From Actinomycetes bacterium (GTDB lineage Bacteria; Actinomycetota; Actinomycetes; Actinomycetales; Cellulomonadaceae), in NCBI GenBank assembly GCA_023425905.1, contig JAFABT010000208.1:1-5738 (forward strand): a stretch of DNA of 5,738 bases. The letters are read 5' to 3'. Shown here piece by piece: positions 1 through 4,427 of this stretch; the first letter of the stretch is position 1; each line of letters begins with the position of its first letter. The notes beneath the pieces are model-generated. The model saw nothing but the letters and a program-made list of their open reading frames with translations, did no database searches and was not told where the DNA came from. The translations under genes and the position numbers were made by a program.

Positions 1-1
1 G

Positions 2-298
2 GGCACGGTCCCGGCACGGGAGGGCGCGGGCACGGCCGGGGCGCCGCCCGTGACGGGCCGGGTGCGCGTGATCGGGCAGGCCCCTGGCCTGCGCGAGGCT
101 GCCGCGACGACGATCGACGTGGACGCGCGCGGGGAGCACGGCGAGGTGCTCGAGCACGTCACCGTCCTCGACGCGCCCGTCGTCGCGAGCGCGCGACGTG
201 AGCTGCTCACGGTCGTGCGGGAGCAGAGCGTCTCGCGCACCCGGCACCGCTACGGGCACCTCGACAAGCACCCCGACGAGCACCTCGACGAGCGGTAG
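2..298 (+). CDS. 3' end of an unrecognised protein, 5' truncated by window edge
   Basis: An open frame runs from the left edge to a TAG at 296-298 with strongly GC-biased third codon positions, so it is very probably a real gene whose start lies outside the window. A GTG at 50 could serve as an internal start, but the frame stays open upstream with the same codon bias. About 98 residues are visible. I see no signal peptide, membrane segment or family motif I can name. The visible part has a V/T-rich stretch resembling beta structure, then a helix rich in Arg, Glu and Leu. It ends in a charged tail built from three 4-residue units (HLDK, HPDE, HLDE) followed by Arg. It is convergent with the GNAT gene downstream. 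The 48 bases between them show no convincing terminator hairpin. Function unknown. Confidence 0.6.
   Translation, partial: GTVPAREGAGTAGAPPVTGRVRVIGQAPGLREAAATTIDVDARGEHGEVLEHVTVLDAPVVASARRELLTVVREQSVSRTRHRYGHLDKHPDEHLDER
257..292 (+). repeat. Three tandem 12-bp units coding a His/Asp/Glu tail
   Basis: Units at 257-268, 269-280 and 281-292 differ from each other at only one or two positions. They are in frame with the partial gene ending at 298 and encode HLDK, HPDE and HLDE. The repeat sits at the extreme C-terminus, just before a final Arg and the stop codon. It probably arose by slippage or local duplication. A regular His-x-Asp-Glu tail could bind metal ions, but this is only inference. 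Confidence 0.7.
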
Positions 299-346
299 CT
301 CCTGCGCACGGCGGGGGCGGGCGCGGACCAGCGGCGCCGACGACGC

Positions 347-892
347 TCACAGCTCCTTGCGGAACACGTCCATGACGAGGTCGTCGCGCAGCGGGTCTCC
401 GTAGCGGGCGTCGCCGTAGGGGTAGGGCGCCTGCGCCCCGGTGCGGGCGTAGCCGCAGCGTTCGTACCAGGCGATGAGCTCGGTCCGCACCGAGATGACC
501 GTGAGCTCGGCCGTCGTCGATCCGAGGGCGCGCGCCTCGTCCTCGGCGGCCGCGAGCAGCCGACCGCCGAGCCCCGCGCCCTGCTGCTCGGGGTCGACGG
601 CGAAGGTGCCGATGTAGCCGACCGTGCCCTCGCCTGCCGCGGCCTCGGGCCGCAGCGTGACCTGGCAGCAGCCGAGCAGACGGCCACCGGCGTCGCGCGC
701 GAGGAGCATCGTCGTCCGCGGGTCCCCGAGCTCGTCGCGGACGAGGGCCGGGACCGCGCGCCGCCCTGCGACGAGGTGGGACTCGCCCGTCCAGCCCTCG
801 ACGCCGCGCGCCGCCCGGTAGGCCGCATCGAGCAGGTCGACGACCGCCTCGGCGTCCTCGGGCGTCGCACGGGAGAAGGTGACGTCGTCCAC
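347..892 (-). CDS. GNAT family N-acetyltransferase (181 aa)
   Basis: This is a cytoplasmic acetyl-CoA-dependent N-acetyltransferase of the GNAT fold; the acceptor is not predictable. The signature is motif A at about residues 94-124, where a beta strand (IGTFAVDP) leads into the acetyl-CoA pyrophosphate-binding loop QQGAGLG (103-109) and the following helix. Motif B follows at about 139-152 (LIAWYERCGYARTG), with the usual Tyr/Gly-Tyr pattern. The N-terminus (SRATPEDAEAVVDLL) is the typical first strand and helix. The length is normal for a single-domain member. The GTG at 892 is chosen because it starts the domain exactly and sits 6 bases after a good minus-strand -10 (TACGCT); there is no Shine-Dalgarno sequence, so a leaderless transcript is likely. 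It diverges from the sigma factor operon with 109 bases between starts. Family call is firm; substrate unknown. Confidence 0.9.
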   Translation of the reverse strand: MDDVTFSRATPEDAEAVVDLLDAAYRAARGVEGWTGESHLVAGRRAVPALVRDELGDPRTTMLLARDAGGRLLGCCQVTLRPEAAAGEGTVGYIGTFAVDPEQQGAGLGGRLLAAAEDEARALGSTTAELTVISVRTELIAWYERCGYARTGAQAPYPYGDARYGDPLRDDLVMDVFRKEL

Positions 893-898
893 GGTCGG

Positions 899-904
899 AG
901 CGTA
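899..904 (-). promoter_or_regulatory. Predicted -10 box for a leaderless GNAT transcript
   Basis: Read on the minus strand, the hexamer is TACGCT (TANNNT type), followed by 6 bases and then the GTG start codon at 892. This spacing puts the transcription start on or next to the first base of the start codon. There is no purine-rich ribosome site upstream of the GTG. No good -35 is seen at normal spacing, which is common in actinobacteria. Confidence 0.45.
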
Positions 905-925
905 GCGACCGGACCTCGCCGGGGG

Positions 926-947
926 TGTCCGACCCCGCCGGTACCGT
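926..947 (+). promoter_or_regulatory. Candidate DNA-damage promoter (RecA-NDp/PafBC-like) for the repair operon
   Basis: TGTCCGAC at 926-933 is followed by 8 bases and TACCGT at 942-947. From memory, the actinobacterial LexA-independent damage promoter (RecA-NDp, activated by PafBC) has the form TTGTCRGTG, 8 bases, TANNNT. The TGTC core, the following G, the spacing and the TANNNT box all agree. The R position is C, the bases after the G are AC instead of TG, and the leading T is G. Predicted transcription would begin near 954-955, about 48 bases upstream of the sigma factor start. It points towards a DNA repair operon, which supports the reading. It remains a motif match only. Confidence 0.45.
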
Positions 948-954
948 CGTCGAT

Positions 955-1002
955 GTGCAGCCCGACCTCACGTTCTCGCCGTCCCGGACGTCTACGTCGT
1001 GA
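955..1002 (+). CDS. Possible 15-codon leader peptide ahead of the sigma factor
   Basis: A GTG-initiated frame encodes VQPDLTFSPSRTSTS and ends in a TGA at 1000-1002. The TGA overlaps the GTG at 999 and shares its last base with the ATG at 1002 that starts the sigma factor. The GTG falls almost exactly where transcription would start from the -10 at 942-947, so the peptide could be translated leaderless and the sigma start reached by termination-reinitiation. That would explain why the sigma gene has no good Shine-Dalgarno sequence. The frame is short enough to occur by chance, so confidence is low. Confidence 0.25.
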   Translation: MQPDLTFSPSRTSTS

Positions 1003-1601
1003 TGGAAGCCTCCCCGGAACACCCACCCCAGCGCCCACCCTTCGAGGCGGTCGTGACGCTCCACGGTGCCACCGTGCTGCGCGTGTGCCGTGCGCTGCTC
1101 GGCCCGCACGACGCGGAGGACGCCTGGCAGGAGTGCTTCATCTCGGCGCTCCGGGCGTACCCCTCGCTCCCGGCCGGTGCGAACGTCGAGGCGTGGCTCG
1201 TGACGATCGCCCACCGCAAGGCGATCGACTCGCTGCGTGCATCCGCGCGACGCGCACTGCCAGCCGGTGCCGGGACGGAGGCGGACGAGCTCGGGCGTCT
1301 GCGTCAGGCATCCCCCGGCGGCGCCGCGGGGCCAGGCGGCCTGACCGCAGCAGATCCCGCACACGCCGAGTCCGCCCGTGAGGTGTGGCGGGTCGTCGCG
1401 TCGCTGCCCGAGCGGCAACGTCAGGCCGTCGCCTACCGCTTCCTCGGCGGACTCAGCCACGCCGAGGTCGCCGCGATCGTCGGCGTCACCCCGGAGGCCG
1501 CGCGCCGCGCCGCGTCGGACGGCCTCCGGGCGCTCCGGTCCCGGCTCGGGGCCGACGCTGAAGCCGTCACCGTCCCACCCACCTCGAGGAGCGCACGATG
1601 A
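1002..1601 (+). CDS. ECF-like RNA polymerase sigma-70 family factor (199 aa)
   Basis: This is a two-domain sigma factor that would direct RNA polymerase to a small set of promoters. Region 2 spans about residues 14-84: the core-binding helix follows HDAEDAWQECFISALRAYP, and the -10-recognising helix contains NVEAWLVTIAHRKAIDSLRA. A Gly/Ala-rich linker of some 40 residues leads to region 4 (about 128-182), with the helix-turn-helix GLSHAEVAAIVGVTPEAARR. There is no region 1 or 3, as in ECF sigmas. ATG at 1002 is preferred; an adjacent GTG at 999 would add one residue, and neither has a clear ribosome site. The stop overlaps the ogt start by 4 bases (ATGA), so the two are translationally coupled. 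No anti-sigma factor is visible; the slot where one often lies is taken by ogt. Control of this operon by its own product is inference. The ECF subgroup is not assigned. Confidence 0.9.
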   Translation: MEASPEHPPQRPPFEAVVTLHGATVLRVCRALLGPHDAEDAWQECFISALRAYPSLPAGANVEAWLVTIAHRKAIDSLRASARRALPAGAGTEADELGRLRQASPGGAAGPGGLTAADPAHAESAREVWRVVASLPERQRQAVAYRFLGGLSHAEVAAIVGVTPEAARRAASDGLRALRSRLGADAEAVTVPPTSRSAR

Positions 1602-2221
1602 CCGACGAGCCCATCCCCTCCGTCGCGGAGCGCGTGCTCGCCCCCTTGAGCGAGATCGACGACGCAGACCTCGTCCGGCTGCGTGCGGACTTCGTCCGCC
1701 GGGCCCACGACGAGGACCTCCTCGACATCGCCTACCGCGTCGTCGACAGCCCGGTCGGGCACCTGCTGCTCGCCGCGACCCGCCGCGGGCTGCTGCGCGT
1801 CGCCTTCGAGATGGAGGACCACGACGTCGTGCTCAGCACCCTCGCCTCGCGGCTGAGCCCGCGCGTCCTGGAGGACCGCGGCGCGCTCGACGACGCCGCA
1901 CGCCAGCTCGAGGAGTACTTCGCCGGGATCCGCGACCACTTCGAGCTGGAGCTCGACCTCGCGCTCACGTCCGGCTTCCGTCGCGTCGTCATCGAGCACC
2001 TCGCGCGCATCCCCTACGGCACGACGCAGAGCTATGGCGAGGTGGCCTCGCACGTCGGCAACCCCGGCGCGGTGCGTGCGGTCGGCTCCGCGTGCGCGAC
2101 CAACCCGCTCCCGCTCGTCGTCCCGTGCCACCGCGTGCTGCGCTCGGACGGAAGCCTCGGCGGCTACCTCGCCGGCCTGCCGACCAAGCGCGCCCTGCTC
2201 GAGCTCGAGGGGGTCGCGTGA
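1598..2221 (+). CDS. ogt: Methylated-DNA-[protein]-cysteine S-methyltransferase, Ogt/MGMT type (207 aa)
   Basis: This is a suicide DNA repair protein that transfers alkyl groups from O6-alkylguanine or O4-alkylthymine to its own cysteine. The active site VPCHRV contains Cys177. Other key residues sit at the spacing of human MGMT: Tyr146 (SYGE), Arg160 (the helix-flipping arginine in GAVRAVGSA), Asn169 (the hinge before Pro) and Glu204. The N-terminal ribonuclease-like domain covers about 46-125 and the alkyltransferase domain 126-207. Residues 1-45 form an acidic, helical extension beyond the usual Ogt start. ATG at 1598 has a good ribosome site (GAGGA, 1586-1590) and overlaps the sigma stop by 4 bases. 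The 3' end overlaps tag by 4 bases. It lacks the AraC-like and zinc domains of E. coli Ada, so damage sensing would need another route, possibly via the sigma factor. Confidence 0.95.
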   Translation: MTDEPIPSVAERVLAPLSEIDDADLVRLRADFVRRAHDEDLLDIAYRVVDSPVGHLLLAATRRGLLRVAFEMEDHDVVLSTLASRLSPRVLEDRGALDDAARQLEEYFAGIRDHFELELDLALTSGFRRVVIEHLARIPYGTTQSYGEVASHVGNPGAVRAVGSACATNPLPLVVPCHRVLRSDGSLGGYLAGLPTKRALLELEGVA

Positions 2222-2856
2222 CCACCCAGCCGGACCTCGTCCGCGGCGAGGACGGGCTGCTCCGCCCCGCGTGGGCTGCCGCCGACCCGCTGCTCCGGGA
2301 GTACTACGACACCGAGTGGGGCATGCCCGTGCGGGATGAGCACGGCGTCTTCGAACGGCTCAGCCTCGAGGCCTTCCAGTCCGGGCTGTCCTGGGCGACG
2401 ATCCTGCGCAAGCGTCCGGCGTTCCGCGCCGCGTTCGCGGACTTCGACCCGGAGCAGGTCGCGCGCTTCGACGACGCTGACACCGCCCGACTACTCGCGG
2501 ACGCGGGCATCGTGCGCAACCGCGCGAAGATCGCCGCGACCATCACCAACGCGCGTGCGACCCTCGCGCTGCGGGATGCCGAGGGCCTGGCCGAGCTCGT
2601 GTGGTCGTTCCGGCCAGCGGTGACGCCCGCGCCCGCGTCCTATGCGGACGTGCCGAGCACGAGCCCCGAGTCCGTCGCGTTGTCGAAGGAGCTCAAGCGA
2701 CGCGGCTTCGTCTTCGTCGGGCCGACGACGATGTTCGCGCTCATGGAGGCGATCGGCGTCGTCGACACCCACCTCCTCGGGTCCCACCGTCGCGGAACCT
2801 CAGGTGTGTGGGACGCGATGTCGCCTCCGGGCGGCTCACCCGTCGTCGGCGGCTGA
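2218..2856 (+). CDS. tag: DNA-3-methyladenine glycosylase I (Tag family), cysteine-free variant (212 aa)
   Basis: This is a helix-hairpin-helix family glycosylase expected to excise N3-methyladenine in base excision repair. Family signatures are clear: YYDTEWGMPV (29-38), LEAFQSGLSWATILRKR (50-66), FDPEQVARF (76-84), GIVRNRAKI (97-105) and KRRGFVFVGPTT (160-171). Residues matching the E. coli base pocket are kept: Tyr29 (Tyr16), Glu51 (Glu38) and Trp59 (Trp46). Zinc ligands of E. coli Tag are mostly lost: Cys4 is Pro17, His17 is Tyr30, Cys179 is Ser189, and only His175 remains (His185). The whole protein has no cysteine. The start is the GTG at 2218, overlapping the ogt stop (GTGA) with a GAGGGGG ribosome site 4 bases upstream. 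A C-terminal tail (about 199-212) extends past the usual end and overlaps the convergent VOC gene by 21 bases. Confidence 0.92.
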   Translation: MTTQPDLVRGEDGLLRPAWAAADPLLREYYDTEWGMPVRDEHGVFERLSLEAFQSGLSWATILRKRPAFRAAFADFDPEQVARFDDADTARLLADAGIVRNRAKIAATITNARATLALRDAEGLAELVWSFRPAVTPAPASYADVPSTSPESVALSKELKRRGFVFVGPTTMFALMEAIGVVDTHLLGSHRRGTSGVWDAMSPPGGSPVVGG

Positions 2857-3330
2857 GCGCTCTGCGGCTGCCCCGCCGGCGGCTGCTTCCCCGCTGTCGA
2901 CGGGTGTGGCGGTGTCGACAGGGGTGGCGATACTCACCATCCAGCGGCCGCCGAACCGATCGGTCACCTGCCCGAACCAGTCGCCCCACGGTGCCATCGC
3001 GAGCGGCACCTCGACGATCCCGCCCTCGATGAGCCCCTCCCACCAACGGCGGAGCGTCTCCTCGTCGTCTCCCGTGAGCGCGATCGCGAGATCATCACCG
3101 ACGGTGACCTCCGTACCCGTGGGGACATCCGCGGCCATGAGCGTGAGGCCCCCGGCGATGCCGTCGACCTGGCCGTGCATGATGAGGCTGGCGTCCTCCG
3201 GCCCGGCGCTGCCTGGCAGGTCTCCGAAGGGCATGAGGCTGAGGGTGCCACCGAAGATCTCGGCATAGCGCTCGAGGGCGGCGCGCGCCTGGCCCCGGAA
3301 CGACAGGTACGGGTTGAGTGTGAGCGTCAT
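2836..3330 (-). CDS. VOC superfamily protein, PhnB-like (164 aa)
   Basis: The protein resembles PhnB/YjdN-type members of the glyoxalase/bleomycin-resistance (VOC) fold; most are of unknown substrate. Matching elements are LNPYLSFRGQARAALERYAEIFGG (first beta strand and helix, about 5-28), MPFGDLPG (33-40), SLIMHGQV (48-55), LMAADVP (64-70), and the closing PWGDWFGQVTDRFGGRWMVS (114-133). The domain ends near residue 135. A low-complexity tail of about 29 residues follows, beginning with the duplicated hexapeptide ATPVDT/ATPVDS and then Ala, Gly, Glu and Asp. ATG at 3330 is chosen because a strong GGAGG (3336-3340) lies 5 bases upstream and the domain starts there; upstream in-frame starts add unrelated sequence. 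Its 3' end overlaps the end of the glycosylase gene. A direct role in alkylation repair is not indicated. Confidence 0.88.
   Translation of the reverse strand: MTLTLNPYLSFRGQARAALERYAEIFGGTLSLMPFGDLPGSAGPEDASLIMHGQVDGIAGGLTLMAADVPTGTEVTVGDDLAIALTGDDEETLRRWWEGLIEGGIVEVPLAMAPWGDWFGQVTDRFGGRWMVSIATPVDTATPVDSGEAAAGGAAAERSAADDG
2894..2929 (-). repeat. Tandem 18-bp duplication in the VOC gene tail
   Basis: Two adjacent 18-base units (2894-2911 and 2912-2929) match at 15 of 18 positions. On the minus strand they encode ATPVDS and ATPVDT, at residues 135-146 of the VOC protein. The unit size keeps the frame. It lies immediately after the conserved domain and looks like the source of the extended C-terminal tail. 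Confidence 0.65.
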
Positions 3331-3421
3331 CGCATCCTCCAGGTGGGTCGGGACGGTGCTTCCAGCGTGCACGCATACCCACCGACGCACCACCCAGACC
3401 TCACCGCCACACCGCCGAGTC

Positions 3422-3477
3422 CGCTGCTCTGTGCCCAACCCGCTGGTCCAGACCAGCAGGTTCGGCACAGACCAGCG
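3422..3477. repeat. 56-bp imperfect palindrome with four GCTGGTC-type half sites
   Basis: Bases 3422-3477 pair about the centre between 3449 and 3450 with 24 of 28 pairs matching. Mismatches are at 3427/3472, 3436/3463, 3441/3458 and the central 3449/3450. The inner arms (3430-3448 and 3451-3469) are 19 bases each. The motif GCTGGTC or its complement recurs at 3442-3448, 3451-3457 and 3470-3476, with a one-mismatch copy at 3423-3429. Copies on each side are 19 bases apart, about two helical turns. It sits 92 bases upstream of the VOC start and downstream of the MerR stop. It could be a multi-site operator, a strong hairpin ending MerR transcription, or a repeated intergenic element. No T-run follows on either strand. 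Confidence 0.75.
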
Positions 3478-3486
3478 TCTTCGCGG

Positions 3487-3514
3487 GGCCCCGGGCGGCC
3501 GGCCGCCCGGGGCC
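3487..3514 (-). terminator. 28-bp perfect GC palindrome, likely terminator of the MerR gene
   Basis: Bases 3487-3514 form a perfect palindrome made only of G and C (14 pairs; about 12 with a 4-base loop as RNA). It starts 5 bases beyond the stop codon of the minus-strand MerR gene. This placement fits a transcription terminator or 3'-end stabilising hairpin. There is no T-run after it in the direction of transcription, as is often the case in high-GC actinobacteria, so factor-independent termination is not assured. Confidence 0.55.
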
Positions 3515-3519
3515 TGGTG

Positions 3520-4260
3520 CTAGAGGTTGCGCTGGGTCCAGGCGGTGATCGCCTCGCGGACCCGCGTGGCGCACGCCACCCCGCCGTAGGTCGCCGCGAA
3601 CCGCTCGTCCGCGACGTACATGTCGGCGAGCGAGAGGTAGATGTCCCGCTCGGCCATCGGTCCGGGCTGGCCCGCGAGCCAGTCGTGGTGGGCGGCCACG
3701 GCGCTCTGGAAGTCGTCGCCCTCGGGGTCGCTGCCCGCCTCCGCGAGCTCGCGCAGCGCACCGTTGACCCGTGCCGATCGCGCAGCGAAGCCCTTCTTGT
3801 CCTCGGGGGAAAGCGCGTCCCACCACCGGGTGCTGCCCTCCCAGGCGTCGTCCCCCCAGCGTTCCCGGACCTCGCCCTCGTACCGGGTGTGGTCGAAGCC
3901 GTCGAGCATGGCGTCCATCGTGATCTGTCCTCCCTCGATGAGGTGCGCACGCGTGCGCTGCACCGAGGCGATCTGCCGGTCGATGCGTCCTTTCTCCTGC
4001 CGGAGCCACTCGACGTGGGCGTCGAGCGCAGCGGCCACATCCGTCTGCTTCGCGAGCACCTCGGCGATGACGGGCAGCCCGAGGCCCAGCTCGCGCAGCA
4101 GCAGGATGCGCTGCAGCCGGACGAGGGCGACGTCGTCGTAGTAGCGGTAGCCGTTGCTGCCGACGCGCGTCGGTGCGAGCAGCCCGATGTCGCCGTAGTG
4201 GCGCAGCGTGCGGCTCGTCGTCCCGGCGCGGCGCGCGACCTCGTGGATCGGCCACTCCAT
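3520..4260 (-). CDS. MerR-family transcriptional regulator with TipAS ligand domain (246 aa)
   Basis: The N-terminus is a winged helix-turn-helix of MerR type (about 3-70): WPIHEVARRAGTTSRTLRHY, then GLLAPTRVGSNGYRYYDD and LQRILLLRELGLGLPVIAEVL. A dimerising coiled coil follows (about 75-108). Residues about 117-243 match the TipAS antibiotic-recognition domain (GFDHTRYEGEVRERWGDDAW, and LADMYVADERFAATY near the end). TipAL of Streptomyces binds thiopeptides covalently through Cys214. The only cysteine here is Cys230, 16 residues from the C-terminus, and it does not appear to be the equivalent, so the ligand is open. ATG at 4260 has an excellent AGGAGG (4267-4272) six bases upstream; a start at 4320 would lie inside the promoter. 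The total length is close to TipAL. The gene is divergent from the flavin oxidoreductase and likely autoregulated through the dyad at 4300-4314. Confidence 0.93.
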   Translation of the reverse strand: MEWPIHEVARRAGTTSRTLRHYGDIGLLAPTRVGSNGYRYYDDVALVRLQRILLLRELGLGLPVIAEVLAKQTDVAAALDAHVEWLRQEKGRIDRQIASVQRTRAHLIEGGQITMDAMLDGFDHTRYEGEVRERWGDDAWEGSTRWWDALSPEDKKGFAARSARVNGALRELAEAGSDPEGDDFQSAVAAHHDWLAGQPGPMAERDIYLSLADMYVADERFAATYGGVACATRVREAITAWTQRNL

Positions 4261-4289
4261 GACGTGCCTCCTCCCGTGCTGATGGCTCG

Positions 4290-4320
4290 ACGCTACGGGT
4301 TGACGCAACGTCAAGGTCAA
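4290..4320 (-). promoter_or_regulatory. MerR-type autoregulatory promoter with 19-bp spacer and dyad operator
   Basis: On the minus strand, TTGACC (4320-4315) is the -35 and TAGCGT (4295-4290) the -10, separated by exactly 19 bases. A spacer of 19-20 bases is the hallmark of promoters activated by MerR proteins through DNA distortion. Within the spacer, 4300-4314 is the perfect dyad TTGACGTTGCGTCAA (6-base arms, 3-base centre). The predicted transcript starts near 4283, giving a leader of about 23 bases with the AGGAGG ribosome site. This makes autoregulation very likely. Confidence 0.8.
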
Positions 4321-4427
4321 GCCCTGCGGCGGGCATATCCGGCCGCGGCCCCGTGTTGGGACCGAGAGTGCCCCGTGGCGTCCGCGGACTCCCCCGCCCC
4401 CGCCACGCCCCGACGAAGGCAGAGCCC

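Noticed and set aside
207..1460. Long minus-strand open frame (about 417 codons)
   Set aside because: It crosses the GNAT gene, the divergent promoter region and the sigma gene in other frames. Its product is Arg/Gly/Ala/Pro-rich with no family signal, as expected for a GC-rich shadow.
1378..2217. Upstream extension of the glycosylase frame
   Set aside because: The frame is open far upstream but the translation is Arg/Pro-rich shadow of ogt. The GTG at 2218 with its ribosome site and 4-base overlap is the sound start.
3331..3468. Longer start for the VOC gene
   Set aside because: The extra residues run through the palindrome and match nothing, while ATG at 3330 has an ideal GGAGG and starts the conserved domain.
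3422..3514. Insertion-sequence end, att site or replication origin at the two palindromes
   Set aside because: There is no transposase or integrase nearby, no target duplication seen, no AT-rich region and no iteron or DnaA-box cluster.
4261..4320. Longer start for the MerR gene at 4320
   Set aside because: It would translate the promoter and operator. ATG at 4260 has AGGAGG six bases upstream and begins the helix-turn-helix domain.
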